Positions 1 to 8,162 of a stretch of 64,000 bases of DNA are shown piece by piece; the first letter of the stretch is position 1, and each line of letters starts with the position of its first letter. A program made the position numbers and the translations under genes. The stretch lies in assembly GCF_030160015.1 (NCBI RefSeq), contig NZ_BSNN01000002.1, positions 310,001 to 374,000 on the forward strand, given 5' to 3'. The notes beneath the pieces were generated by a model. That model saw nothing but the letters and a program-made list of their open reading frames with translations, made no database searches and had not been told where the DNA came from. The DNA is from Amylibacter marinus. Its GTDB lineage: Bacteria; Pseudomonadota; Alphaproteobacteria; Rhodobacterales; Rhodobacteraceae.

Positions 1-1
1 A

Positions 2-262
2 TTCAACAAACCCAAAATCGAACAGGTGATCACACAGGCGGCACAATATCTGGGCATCGAAGGCGGGTTCGAGGGGTTCTGTGCCTATGTCGATCAGCTG
101 AATGCATCGCTGGGCATTCCCAAAACCTTGGCGGAACTGGGGATTGAAACCCCAGATATCGACCGCATTGTCTCGGGGGCGTTGGCTGATCCCAGCACCG
201 GCGGAAACCCTGTTGAAATGACCCGTGAAAACACCCGCGAATTGCTGATGCGTATCGTTTAG
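2..262 (+). CDS. Iron-containing alcohol dehydrogenase, C-terminal fragment
   Basis: The frame is open from the window edge and ends at TAG 260-262, so only the last 86 codons are visible. The tail with LADPSTGGNPVEMTRENTREL matches the all-helical C-terminal end of family III iron-dependent alcohol dehydrogenases, where a D-x-x-x-x-x-NP pattern precedes the last helix. The metal ligands and NAD site lie upstream, outside the window, so the substrate cannot be judged. A first GTG at 26 is internal, not a start. It is followed by a hairpin at 298-322 and looks unrelated to the thiamine operon downstream. Confidence 0.75.
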   Translation, partial: FNKPKIEQVITQAAQYLGIEGGFEGFCAYVDQLNASLGIPKTLAELGIETPDIDRIVSGALADPSTGGNPVEMTRENTRELLMRIV

Positions 263-297
263 CTGGTGAAATAGCGACGGTGCGCGATCTTTAGGTA

Positions 298-322
298 TGG
301 GAATCCGCTTACTGGATTCCCA
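298..322. terminator. Stem-loop after the alcohol dehydrogenase
   Basis: TGGGAATCC pairs perfectly with GGATTCCCA around a 7-base loop, 36 bases after the stop codon. The downstream stretch CTTTCAGTT is only moderately T-rich, so this is a weak intrinsic terminator or an mRNA 3' stabiliser. Confidence 0.5.
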
Positions 323-466
323 CTTTCAGTTCTGGAATCAACAAATAATGGGCTGAAAATTATCGCAAGAAACGATAACGCTGGTATCATTTAGTGAAAA
401 TTCCCAAATTTATATTTTGTTAAGCAATTGATTTAAAATCAGATTATTGACCTGTGCTCTCACCCC

Positions 467-496
467 TTGTTTGGCCGATGTAACAAAGCCTTATAA
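467..496 (+). promoter_or_regulatory. Candidate promoter of the thiamine operon
   Basis: TTGTTT (467-472) and TTATAA (491-496) are 18 bases apart. A start near 503 would give a leader of about 220 bases that contains the TPP riboswitch. This is a match by eye only; no other strong -35/-10 pair was seen in the AT-rich stretch 380-510. Confidence 0.35.
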
Positions 497-540
497 GTGT
501 TGCACATGAATCCAAAAATATCTAAGTACCTTTTTAAGAC

Positions 541-570
541 ATTTGTGGGCTGTCACAGCCCACTACAAAT
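541..570. promoter_or_regulatory. Perfect stem-loop just 5' of the TPP aptamer
   Basis: GTGGGCTGT-C-ACAGCCCAC, extended by ATTT/AAAT, forms a long near-perfect hairpin ending 6 bases before the aptamer. No T-run follows on either strand, so it is not a typical terminator. It may insulate or stabilise the leader RNA, or be the binding site of an unknown regulator. Confidence 0.45.
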
Positions 571-575
571 AATAA

Positions 576-659
576 TCCGTCGGGGGGCCCATCGTGGCTG
601 AGAGGTGCATGCACCGACCCGTCGAACCTGATCCGGATAACACCGGCGTAGGGAACGGG
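576..659 (+). promoter_or_regulatory. TPP (THI-element) riboswitch aptamer
   Basis: The hallmark CTGAGA lies at 598-603. The second conserved block runs from ACCCGTCGAACCTGATCCGG through GATAACACCGGCGTAGGGAA (617-655). P1 is closed by CCGT (577-580) with ACGG (655-658). This is the universal thiamine pyrophosphate sensor and fits the thiamine genes that follow directly. The GTG at 664 lies at the 3' edge of the aptamer and is not used as a start. Confidence 0.95.
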
Positions 660-695
660 TATTGTGCAAAAGGCACGCAGTCCTTTTCCAACGTT

Positions 696-721
696 GGTGG
701 TCCATGAACGCGGAGACCACC
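696..721 (+). promoter_or_regulatory. Riboswitch expression platform hiding the thiD ribosome-binding site
   Basis: GGTGGTC (696-702) pairs with GACCACC (715-721). The Shine-Dalgarno GGAG (712-715) lies at the base of the 3' arm, 8 bases before the ATG at 724. There is no U-run, so control is probably translational, as is usual in proteobacteria. The palindrome CCAACGTTGG at 688-697 overlaps the 5' arm and could form an alternative fold. This supports ATG 724 as the thiD start. Confidence 0.7.
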
Positions 722-723
722 CA

Positions 724-1533
724 ATGCGACAGAATACATCAATCGCCCTAACTATTGCCGGATCTGACAGCGGCGGCGGCGCAGGTATTCAGGCCGACCT
801 AAAGGCCATGTCAGCAAATGGCGTGTTCGCAGCCAGCGTTCTAACGGCTATCACCGCCCAGAATACCACCTCTGTGACGGCTGTGCATCAGGTGCCCGCG
901 GATATAGTGGCCGCGCAAATCGATGCGGTGCTCTCGGATCTGGATGTAGGTGCGATCAAGCTGGGTATGTTGTTTTCCCCTGATATCATCGATGCAGTTT
1001 CTAACAAGATTTCGTCCTTTCAGGGCGCGGTGGTGGTTGATCCGGTGATGATCGCCAAATCCGGCGATGCGCTGTTACAAGATGCCGCCGTATCGGCCCT
1101 AGAACAGCATATGCTGCCACAGGCAACCCTGCTAACCCCCAATCTACCCGAAGCCGCGCGCCTGCTGGGCACGCAGGCCGCTAAGACCCCGGCAGAAATG
1201 GCCGACCAAGCACAGGCCTTGTTGGCCATGGGCCCAAAGGCCGTGCTGATGAAGGGTGGCCACGGTCTTGGTGCCACCTGTACTGATATTTTGGTCAACG
1301 ACAGCGGGGTTATCGAAACTATTCATGCTCTGCGCGTTGATACCAAAAACACCCATGGTACCGGATGTACCTATTCCGCCGCAATCGCCGCAGAGTTGGC
1401 CAAGGGCCAAGACCTAAGAGCCGCGGTAAACACCGCCCACGCATATCTACAGGGGGCGATCAATGCCGCAGACCGGCTGAACATCGGACAAGGCCATGGG
1501 CCTGTGCATCATTTCTTTGGCCAATGGGCATGA
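724..1533 (+). CDS. thiD: Hydroxymethylpyrimidine/phosphomethylpyrimidine kinase
   Basis: ThiD phosphorylates HMP and HMP-P to HMP-PP, the pyrimidine substrate of thiamine phosphate synthase. The N-terminus IALTIAGSDSGGGAGIQADL is the family signature. The ribokinase-fold anion-hole motif THGTGCTYSAAIAAEL lies near residue 218. Length is 269 aa, normal for the family. ATG 724 is chosen over GTG 664 because it has GGAG at the right distance and because 664 overlaps the riboswitch. It is the first gene of the TPP-controlled operon, and its stop overlaps the thiO start (ATGA). The kinase also lets the cell use HMP salvaged by the TenA proteins downstream. Confidence 0.95.
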   Translation: MRQNTSIALTIAGSDSGGGAGIQADLKAMSANGVFAASVLTAITAQNTTSVTAVHQVPADIVAAQIDAVLSDLDVGAIKLGMLFSPDIIDAVSNKISSFQGAVVVDPVMIAKSGDALLQDAAVSALEQHMLPQATLLTPNLPEAARLLGTQAAKTPAEMADQAQALLAMGPKAVLMKGGHGLGATCTDILVNDSGVIETIHALRVDTKNTHGTGCTYSAAIAAELAKGQDLRAAVNTAHAYLQGAINAADRLNIGQGHGPVHHFFGQWA

Positions 1534-2525
1534 CTGATGTCACCATAATTGGGGCAGGGGTCATGGGATTATGTGCGGCCCGCGCCTTATTAGATCGCGG
1601 CGCAACGGTTACCCTGATTGACCGCCACGGTGATATCGGCCCCCATGCCTGTTCGTGGTGGGCGGGCGGCATGTTGGCGCCTTTTTGCGAAGGCGAAACC
1701 GCCGAAGAGCCGGTGGTGCGCCTCGGCCAAGAGGCCGCCGATTGGTGGGATGCGCAGACAGATGCGGTTCATCGCTGTGGCACATTGGTGGTATCACCTG
1801 CGCGCGATCACACCGAATTGGCACGCTTTGCCCGCCGCACATCGGGGCACCGCGCCGTAACGGGGACAGAAATTTCCACACTTGAACCCGATCTAGGCAC
1901 CAGCTTTGCCAAAGGGCTGCTCTTTGAAACCGAAGCCCACCTTGCGCCGCGCCGCGCCATGGCTGATCTACGCCAGAGTTTGCTGCGTGATGGCCTGAAA
2001 ACAATACAGGACGATGCAGATCCACAGCACTATGCCGCCCATGGCCTAACACTGGATTGCCGCGGCTATAGCGCCCGTGATGCACTGCCGAATTTGCGTG
2101 GGGTCAAGGGCGAGATGCTGATTTTATCCTGCCCAGATGTCACCTTGAATAGACCAGTACGCCTGCTACACCCGCGGGTGCCTATCTATATTGTGCCGCG
2201 TGGCAATGGGATTTTTATGTTGGGCGCCACCATGATCGAGGGCGCGGCAGGATCGCATGTTACTGCGCGTGCCTTGCTGGAATTGCTCAGCGCCGCCTAT
2301 GCCCTAAACCCCGCATTTGGGCAGGCCGAGGTTATCGAGATCGGGGTGGATAACCGCCCCGCCTTCGCGGATAACCTGCCGCGTATCGCGCGCGATGGCA
2401 ATCTTATCCGCCTTAACGGGCTGTTTAGGCACGGTTTTCTGCTGGCCCCCGCCATGGCCCGTATGGCGGCAGAACTGATCTTTGATACAAAAACCCCCGA
2501 GGTGATGCATGAAAATCCTGCTTAA
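1530..2525 (+). CDS. thiO: Glycine oxidase ThiO (FAD-dependent)
   Basis: ThiO oxidises glycine to the iminoglycine (dehydroglycine) used by ThiG to build the thiazole, with O2 as acceptor. It replaces the radical enzyme ThiH of anaerobes and enterics. The Rossmann FAD motif VTIIGAGVMGLCAARALLDRGA is at the N-terminus (residues 4-25). A DAO-type C-terminus follows, with LNGLFRHGFLLAPAMARMAAE binding the flavin. The start ATG 1530 overlaps the thiD stop; the frame is open further upstream but without a plausible start. 331 aa, slightly short for the family. The last 17 bases overlap thiS. Confidence 0.92.
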   Translation: MTDVTIIGAGVMGLCAARALLDRGATVTLIDRHGDIGPHACSWWAGGMLAPFCEGETAEEPVVRLGQEAADWWDAQTDAVHRCGTLVVSPARDHTELARFARRTSGHRAVTGTEISTLEPDLGTSFAKGLLFETEAHLAPRRAMADLRQSLLRDGLKTIQDDADPQHYAAHGLTLDCRGYSARDALPNLRGVKGEMLILSCPDVTLNRPVRLLHPRVPIYIVPRGNGIFMLGATMIEGAAGSHVTARALLELLSAAYALNPAFGQAEVIEIGVDNRPAFADNLPRIARDGNLIRLNGLFRHGFLLAPAMARMAAELIFDTKTPEVMHENPA

Positions 2526-2706
2526 TGGTAGCCCCCAAGAGGTGCCCGAGACCACACTCAGCACCCTGCTAGAAAACCAAGGCCTTGGCGGCGCCAAGGT
2601 CGCCACCGCAGTCAATGGCGCCTTCATCCCCGCCACAATGCGCGATGATTATCTGATACAAGAGGGCGATAGCATCGAAGTGCTGGCCCCCATGCAAGGG
2701 GGCTAG
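2509..2706 (+). CDS. thiS: Sulfur carrier protein ThiS
   Basis: A 65-residue ubiquitin-fold protein ending in the essential Gly-Gly (MQGG). The terminal glycine is adenylated by ThiF, converted to a thiocarboxylate and delivers sulfur to ThiG. The start lies inside thiO, so translation is probably coupled. The gap to thiG is only 3 bases. Confidence 0.95.
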   Translation: MKILLNGSPQEVPETTLSTLLENQGLGGAKVATAVNGAFIPATMRDDYLIQEGDSIEVLAPMQGG

Positions 2707-2709
2707 GGC

Positions 2710-3483
2710 ATGCGCGATTTTTATGGAACACAGCTGAAAAACGGCCTGATGCTGGGCACGGCGCAATATCCCTCACCAGCAATTCTGGCAAGCGCCTTCG
2801 CCCAAAGCGAGGCCAGCGTTGCCACCGTATCCCTGCGCCGCGAAAGCGGCCAAAACCGCGCAGGCCAAGACTTTTGGGAGTTAATCCGCCAGCTGAATGT
2901 GCATATCCTGCCCAATACCGCCGGCTGTCACAGCGTAAAAGAAGCGGTGACCACCGCGCATATGGCGCGCGAAGTCTTTGATACCAAATGGATAAAGCTC
3001 GAAGTCATTGGCGAAGAAGATACCCTGCAACCCGATGTTTTTGGGCTGGTCGAGGCGGCGCGCATCCTGACCGAGGATGGGTTTCAGGTCTTCCCCTATA
3101 CCACCGAGGATCTGGTGGTAGCCGAGCGTCTGTTGCACGCGGGATGCGAGGTCTTGATGCCCTGGGGCGCGCCCATTGGTTCGGGCCTTGGGCTGAATAA
3201 TGTATTTGGCCTGCGCGCGATGCGGGCGCATTTTCCCGATACACCGCTGGTGATCGATGCGGGCCTAGGCCTGCCATCACAGGCAACACAGGCAATGGAG
3301 CTAGGCTATGATGCGATCCTGCTGAATACAGCCGTGGCCAAGGCAGGCGATCCCGCCGCGATGGCCCGCGCCTTTGCCTTGGCGCTTCAGGCGGGGCGCT
3401 TGGGCGCGGGGGCTGATCCGATGGAGCCACGTGATATGGCGGCCCCCTCAACGCCAGTGATCGGAAAGGCATTTTTGGAATGA
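2710..3483 (+). CDS. thiG: Thiazole synthase
   Basis: ThiG condenses 1-deoxy-D-xylulose 5-phosphate, dehydroglycine and ThiS-thiocarboxylate into the thiazole phosphate carboxylate. It is a TIM barrel of 257 aa, the usual length. The Schiff-base lysine is in [16 protein letters not shown] (Lys96). Phosphate-binding glycines follow in [11 protein letters not shown] and in [12 protein letters not shown]. The stop overlaps the thiE start by 4 bases. The DXP substrate comes from the same isoprenoid branch as dxr at 38898. Confidence 0.96.
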   Translation: MRDFYGTQLKNGLMLGTAQYPSPAILASAFAQSEASVATVSLRRESGQNRAGQDFWELIRQLNVHILPNTAGCHSVKEAVTTAHMAREVFDTKWIKLEVIGEEDTLQPDVFGLVEAARILTEDGFQVFPYTTEDLVVAERLLHAGCEVLMPWGAPIGSGLGLNNVFGLRAMRAHFPDTPLVIDAGLGLPSQATQAMELGYDAILLNTAVAKAGDPAAMARAFALALQAGRLGAGADPMEPRDMAAPSTPVIGKAFLE

Positions 3484-4076
3484 GTTTAGATCGTTTTTAT
3501 CCGATATTTGACCATGTGGATTGGCTGGAACGTCTGGTGCCACTAGGGATTAAATTGGTGCAGCTGCGCATTAAAGATCGCAGTGATACGGATATCAAAG
3601 CCCAAATTCGACGGGCAAAGAAAATCTGCGCTGCACAGGATTGCACCTTGATTATAAACGATTATTGGAAAATAGCGCTAGACGAGGGATGTGCCTATGT
3701 GCACCTTGGTCAAGAGGATCTGGATCACGCCGATATCGCTGCAATTCGCACAGGCGGTATGGCCCTCGGCCTCAGCACCCATGACAAGGCCGAATTGGCC
3801 CGCGCCCTTGCCCTGTCTCCTGACTACATCGCACTAGGGCCGATTTACCCCACTATTCTAAAGAAAATGAAATGGCACGAACAGGGCATAGATCGCCTAT
3901 CCACATGGCGTGGGTTGATGGGGAATACGCCCTTGGTGGCGATCGGCGGCATGTCCATCGCCCGCGCACAGGGCGCCTTTGATGCCGGTGCTGATTGCGT
4001 GGCAGCGGTTACCGATATTACGCTAAACGCATCGCCCGAGGATCGGGTGCGCGAATGGTTGGCGGCCACAAGATGA
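3480..4076 (+). CDS. thiE: Thiamine phosphate synthase
   Basis: ThiE joins HMP-PP to thiazole phosphate, giving thiamine phosphate. The 198-residue TIM barrel shows VQLRIKD near residue 27, [23 protein letters not shown] (diphosphate/Mg site) near 59, and the phosphate-binding loop [18 protein letters not shown] replaces the more common GPVFPT-type loop, which is within family variation. ATGA overlaps at both ends indicate tight translational coupling. Confidence 0.93.
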   Translation: MSLDRFYPIFDHVDWLERLVPLGIKLVQLRIKDRSDTDIKAQIRRAKKICAAQDCTLIINDYWKIALDEGCAYVHLGQEDLDHADIAAIRTGGMALGLSTHDKAELARALALSPDYIALGPIYPTILKKMKWHEQGIDRLSTWRGLMGNTPLVAIGGMSIARAQGAFDAGADCVAAVTDITLNASPEDRVREWLAATR

Positions 4077-5068
4077 GCAGATACGCCCGCCAGACAATGC
4101 TACCCGAGATAGGCCCCGCTGGGCAGGCCACCCTAAAGCGTGCGCATGTTCTGGTGATTGGAACAGGCGGCCTGGCGGCCCCTGCGCTGCAATATCTGGT
4201 GGGGGCAGGGATTGGCTCGCTGAGCTTGGTTGATGGTGATCGGGTGTCTCTGTCTAACCTGCACCGGCAAACTTTGTTTCGCGAGGATGATCTGGGGCGC
4301 GCCAAGGTGGATGTGGCGGCACAGACCCTGCGCGGATTAAACTCGGATGTGCAGATCAGACCTCTTTGTACATCCCTTAATCCACAAAATGCCCCAGAAT
4401 TGATTGAAAACGCCGATATCGTTCTGGATTGCGCCGATGGTTTTGCCGTTAGCTATACCCTGTCGGATATCTGCCATGACAGGGGCGTGCCGCTGATTTC
4501 GGCCTCGGTTCTTGGGGCTGTGGGCTATGTGGGCGGGTTTTGCGGTGCGGCGCCCTCGCTGCGCGCGGTGTTCCCTGATCTGCCAGATCGCGCGGCCACC
4601 TGTGCAACGGCGGGGGTAATGGGGCCGGTGGTCGGGATGATCGGTGCCGCACAGGCGCAGATGGTCTTGGGGGTTCTGCTGGGCCAATCCCCATCGCCGC
4701 TGGGCCAAATCCTGAGCTTTGATATGAATACTTTGCGCAACAGTGGGTTTCGATTTGATACCGCACCAGAACCAGTGGCGGATTTTACGTTTATCTCTGC
4801 GGATCAAATCACACAGGCGGATTTTGTGATCGAGCTGCGCGGCACCGACGAGGCCCCCATCCAAGTGGCCCCCCACGCGCAACGTCAAAGCCTGAGCCAA
4901 ATGCGCTCAATAAATCCTACACCAGATACCGGTCAACGGGCGGTTCTTGCCTGTCGGTCTGGCCTGCGCGCATGGCAGGCCGCAACCCATCTCCGATCCT
5001 ACTGGAACGGTGAAATACAATTGATAGCAATGGGCGATACACCGCCACCTACAAAGGAAGAAAAATGA
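4073..5068 (+). CDS. thiF: ThiS adenylyltransferase ThiF with C-terminal rhodanese-like domain
   Basis: Residues 1-230 are a ThiF/MoeB E1-like domain. The nucleotide loop VLVIGTGGLAAPALQYLVGAGIG is near residue 24. DGDRVSLSNLHRQ and CATAGVMGPVVG carry the conserved Arg and the Cys of the family. Residues ~235-331 are a rhodanese-like domain with active-site loop CRSGLRA (Cys294). One polypeptide could thus both adenylate ThiS and hand it persulfide sulfur, a job E. coli gives to ThiI. The zinc-binding CxxC pair seen in ThiF/MoeB is absent: the usual PCYRCLFP-like segment reads PSLRAVFP, and no second CxxC follows. The start ATG 4073 overlaps the thiE stop. Confidence 0.88.
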   Translation: MSRYARQTMLPEIGPAGQATLKRAHVLVIGTGGLAAPALQYLVGAGIGSLSLVDGDRVSLSNLHRQTLFREDDLGRAKVDVAAQTLRGLNSDVQIRPLCTSLNPQNAPELIENADIVLDCADGFAVSYTLSDICHDRGVPLISASVLGAVGYVGGFCGAAPSLRAVFPDLPDRAATCATAGVMGPVVGMIGAAQAQMVLGVLLGQSPSPLGQILSFDMNTLRNSGFRFDTAPEPVADFTFISADQITQADFVIELRGTDEAPIQVAPHAQRQSLSQMRSINPTPDTGQRAVLACRSGLRAWQAATHLRSYWNGEIQLIAMGDTPPPTKEEK

Positions 5069-6003
5069 AGCTGACCACCCTAACCGCCGCCCTAACTTTG
5101 GCCGCATCGCCCCTATGGGCCGAGGACAAAATGACCCTGCTGCTGGATTGGTTTGTAAATCCAGATCACGGGCCAATTATCATCGCCCAAGAAAAGGGCT
5201 ACTTCGCCGAACAGGATCTATCTGTCGAGGTCATTGCCCCCGCTGATCCATCCGATCCACCCAAATTGGTCGCCGCAGGCAAGGCCGAATTGGCCATTTC
5301 CTATCAACCACAGTTGCATCTGCAAATCCACGAAGGTCTGCCGCTTCAACGTGTTGGCACATTGGTGGCAACCCCGCTGAACTGCCTGCTGGCGCTGGCC
5401 GATGGGCCGATAAAATCCCCCAAAGATTTGGCGGGCAAAAAGGTAGGCTTTTCTGTGGGGGGCGTTGAAGAGGCGGTGCTTGGTTCAATCCTGCGCCACC
5501 ATGGGCTGTCACTTGCGGATGTGGAACTGGTCAACGTGAATTGGTCTCTTTCTCCGTCACTGATGTCTGGTCAGGTGGATGCGGTGATCGGCGCCTATCG
5601 AAATTTCGAATTGAACCAAATGGAAATTGATGGCGTAGAGGGCAATTGCTTCTTCGTAGAGGAAGAGGGTCTACCGCCCTATGACGAGCTGATCTATGTG
5701 GCCAATACAGAAACCATGGACAAAGACATGATCGCCCGTTTCTTGGCAGCCACTGAAAAGGCGACCCAATATATCGTCAACCACCCCGAAGCCAGCTGGG
5801 AAATTTTCGCCGGCACCTCTGCTGAATTGCAAGACGAGCTGAACGCCAAGGCCTGGGTGGATACCTTGCCACGCTTTGCCCTGCGCCCCACGGCAATGGA
5901 CACGGGCCGCTATGCCACATTCGAGGCCTTCCTGAATGAGGCAGGCCTGATCCCCACACAAAATCCCGTGTCAAAAATCGCAATCGATGTGACCGCGAAA
6001 TGA
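5065..6003 (+). CDS. thiY: Thiamine pyrimidine-precursor ABC transporter, substrate-binding protein
   Basis: A 312-residue NMT1/THI5-like periplasmic protein. The signal peptide MKLTTLTAALTLAASPLWA is cleaved before EDK. The mature start MTLLLDWFVNPDHGPIIIAQ and the later GKAELAISYQPQ are typical of ThiY, which binds N-formyl-4-amino-5-aminomethyl-2-methylpyrimidine (a thiamine breakdown product) or HMP. The ribosome site AAGGAAG sits directly before ATG 5065, which overlaps the thiF stop. The permease and ATPase are in the same operon at 7402 and 6677. The exact ligand cannot be told from sequence. Confidence 0.88.
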   Translation: MKLTTLTAALTLAASPLWAEDKMTLLLDWFVNPDHGPIIIAQEKGYFAEQDLSVEVIAPADPSDPPKLVAAGKAELAISYQPQLHLQIHEGLPLQRVGTLVATPLNCLLALADGPIKSPKDLAGKKVGFSVGGVEEAVLGSILRHHGLSLADVELVNVNWSLSPSLMSGQVDAVIGAYRNFELNQMEIDGVEGNCFFVEEEGLPPYDELIYVANTETMDKDMIARFLAATEKATQYIVNHPEASWEIFAGTSAELQDELNAKAWVDTLPRFALRPTAMDTGRYATFEAFLNEAGLIPTQNPVSKIAIDVTAK

Positions 6004-6680
6004 GCACACTAAACTACGGTGAAACCTTTGCGCTTTGGCGCAAAGGGGCAGGGGCGGCATGGGGGGATTACACCCGCCATTCATTTGTTCAGGGGCTGGG
6101 TGATGGTACATTACCCCGCGCCGCCTTCTTGCATTACCTTGTTCAGGACTATGTGTTCTTGGTGCATTTTTCGCGGGCATGGTCACTGGCGGTGGTGAAA
6201 TCTGAAACCATGGACGAAATGAAAATCTGTGCAGGCACCGTAGATGCGCTGGTCAATCATGAAATGGATTTACATGTGAAAACATGCGCGGCAGAGGGTA
6301 TCAGCCAAGAGACCCTGTTTCAATCCCGCGAAGAAACCGCCAACCTTGCCTATACCCGCTATGTGATGGATGCAGGCGTGCAGGGGGATTTTCTGGATAT
6401 GATGGCGGCTCTGGCCCCCTGTGTTATGGGCTATGGTGAAATCGGCTTGAACCTTGGAAACGTAGCGGCGGATCACCCCTATGCTGATTGGATTAACACC
6501 TATCGCGATCCAGAATACCAATCCGTCTGTACTTCGGTTGGGCAAATGATCGATGGGGCCGTCACGCGGCGTCTGGGTGATCTGAAAACCTCGCCGCGCA
6601 GAGACCACCTACAGGGCCGCTTTACCAAGGCAACCGAGCTAGAGGTGGGCTTTTGGCAGATGGGGCTGGATGGCGCATGA
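6000..6680 (+). CDS. tenA: Aminopyrimidine aminohydrolase TenA (cysteine type)
   Basis: A 226-residue, all-helical TenA/Thi-4 family protein. TenA removes the amino group from 4-amino-5-aminomethyl-2-methylpyrimidine to give HMP. The catalytic cysteine is Cys141 in AALAPCVMGYGEIG, matching the TenA_C subgroup (Cys135 region of B. subtilis TenA). Residues FLHYLVQDYVFL near 43 line the pocket. It sits between the binding protein and the ATPase of the importer, as expected for processing of the imported pyrimidine. ATGA overlaps on both sides. A second, different TenA is at 8163. Confidence 0.9.
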   Translation: MSTLNYGETFALWRKGAGAAWGDYTRHSFVQGLGDGTLPRAAFLHYLVQDYVFLVHFSRAWSLAVVKSETMDEMKICAGTVDALVNHEMDLHVKTCAAEGISQETLFQSREETANLAYTRYVMDAGVQGDFLDMMAALAPCVMGYGEIGLNLGNVAADHPYADWINTYRDPEYQSVCTSVGQMIDGAVTRRLGDLKTSPRRDHLQGRFTKATELEVGFWQMGLDGA

Positions 6681-7405
6681 GCACCTCTGCGGGCATAACC
6701 ATTTGCGGCCAACACCACCTGAATGATCAGCTGTTGTTTGATGCAAACCTGTGCCTGCCGGGGGGCAAATGGACATGCCTTTTGGGGCGCTCGGGGGTGG
6801 GGAAATCTACCATCCTGCGCCTGATCCTTGGCCTTGAAACAGGGGGCACCTTTACCGGCAGGATCACCGCCAGCGATGACGCCCCCCTCGATAACCGCAT
6901 CAGCTATATGGCGCAATCAGACCTGTTGTTGCCGTGGCTATCGGTGCTGGACAATATCTGTATCGGTGCGCGCCTACGTGGCACCGCACCCGATATTGCG
7001 CGCGCACAAAAACTGCTGGCCCGTGTTGGTCTCTGCGCCCATGGGCACCAAAAACCAAATGCCCTGTCTGGCGGAATGCGCCAACGTACAGCACTTGCCC
7101 GCACGCTCTACGAAAATCGCCCAATTGTCTTTTTGGACGAGCCGTTTTCGGCACTAGATGCCGGCACGCGCGCCGATATGCAGGAATTGGCGGCCGAGGT
7201 TCTGCACGGGCGCACGGTTCTGCTGGTGACCCACGACCCTGCCGAAGCTGCGCGTCTGGCCGATCAGATTGTGGTTATGTCTGCCTCTGAAACCCGCATC
7301 TGGCCCACCCCCAACAGCCCGGCATTACGTGCGATAAACGACCCCGAGACATTAGACTGTCAGGCCAGGCTATTGGCGTATTTGCGCAGGGAACACCCCA
7401 CATGA
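6677..7405 (+). CDS. thiZ: Thiamine pyrimidine-precursor ABC transporter, ATP-binding protein
   Basis: A 242-residue ABC ATPase. It has Walker A LLGRSGVGKS (~residue 35), Q-loop MAQSDLLLPWLS, signature LSGGMRQRTALARTL, Walker B VFLDEPFSALD and H-loop VTHD. The likely start is ATG 6677 (MSTSAG), overlapping the tenA stop by 4 bases, rather than the in-frame ATG 24 bases upstream. The Q-loop sequence with LLPWL is typical of the nitrate/taurine/ThiZ subfamily. It powers ThiX-ThiY. Confidence 0.88.
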   Translation: MSTSAGITICGQHHLNDQLLFDANLCLPGGKWTCLLGRSGVGKSTILRLILGLETGGTFTGRITASDDAPLDNRISYMAQSDLLLPWLSVLDNICIGARLRGTAPDIARAQKLLARVGLCAHGHQKPNALSGGMRQRTALARTLYENRPIVFLDEPFSALDAGTRADMQELAAEVLHGRTVLLVTHDPAEAARLADQIVVMSASETRIWPTPNSPALRAINDPETLDCQARLLAYLRREHPT

Positions 7406-8151
7406 GGCTTCGTGATATTCTTTTGGCGCTGATCATCGGTCTATGTCTATGGCAAGCTATTGTGATCCTGACGGATGCGCCGCATTTCATTCTGCCATCG
7501 CCGTGGCGCGTTGCAAATGCGGCCTACAACAGCCGCGTAATCATTGCCGAAAACGCATGGGTCACAGCGCTAGAGGTGATGCTGGGCTTGATTATTGGCA
7601 CCGCATTAGGGGTGGCTACTGCAATCCAGCTGGCACTGTCAAAAACCGCCGAGCGCCTAATCCTGCCGATCCTCGTCTTTACACAGGCGGTGCCGGTCTT
7701 TGCGCTGGCGCCCTTGCTGACGCTGTGGTTTGGATACGGGATGGCCTCAAAAATCATCATGGCGGTGTTGATTATTTACTTCCCCATCACATCGGCCTTT
7801 CACGATGGGTTAACGCGCAGTGATCGCGGCTATGGAGACCTGTCTGTATCCATGGGGGCGGGCAGGTGGAATTTCATGCGTCATGTGCAAATCCCCCATG
7901 CCCTGCCAAGCCTTGGCACAGGGCTGAAATTGGCGGCAGTATATGCCCCCATTGGCGCGGTTATCGGCGAATGGGTCGGGGCGTCCAAGGGGCTTGGGTA
8001 TCTGATGCTGTTGGCCAATGGGCGCGCCAAGATTGATCTGATGTTCGCCAGCCTGATTGTGCTGGCCTGCCTGACCGTTATTTTACACATCACCATTGGT
8101 ATTCTGGCAACGCGGATCACCCGCTATGCCCAAGGAACATCCCAGAAATAG
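7402..8151 (+). CDS. thiX: Thiamine pyrimidine-precursor ABC transporter, permease
   Basis: A 249-residue integral membrane protein with about six hydrophobic segments. The EAA loop reads LSVSMGAGRWNFMRHVQIPHALPSLGTG, which contacts the ATPase. An N-terminal hydrophobic helix starts at residue 6. The start overlaps the thiZ stop (ATGA). Subfamily and context point to a homodimeric permease for the ThiY ligand. Confidence 0.88.
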   Translation: MRLRDILLALIIGLCLWQAIVILTDAPHFILPSPWRVANAAYNSRVIIAENAWVTALEVMLGLIIGTALGVATAIQLALSKTAERLILPILVFTQAVPVFALAPLLTLWFGYGMASKIIMAVLIIYFPITSAFHDGLTRSDRGYGDLSVSMGAGRWNFMRHVQIPHALPSLGTGLKLAAVYAPIGAVIGEWVGASKGLGYLMLLANGRAKIDLMFASLIVLACLTVILHITIGILATRITRYAQGTSQK

Positions 8152-8162
8152 AAAGAGATATC

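Noticed and set aside
664-723. GTG 664 as the thiD start
   Set aside because: It touches the TPP aptamer, has no ribosome site and adds 20 residues not typical of ThiD; ATG 724 has GGAG at 8 bases.
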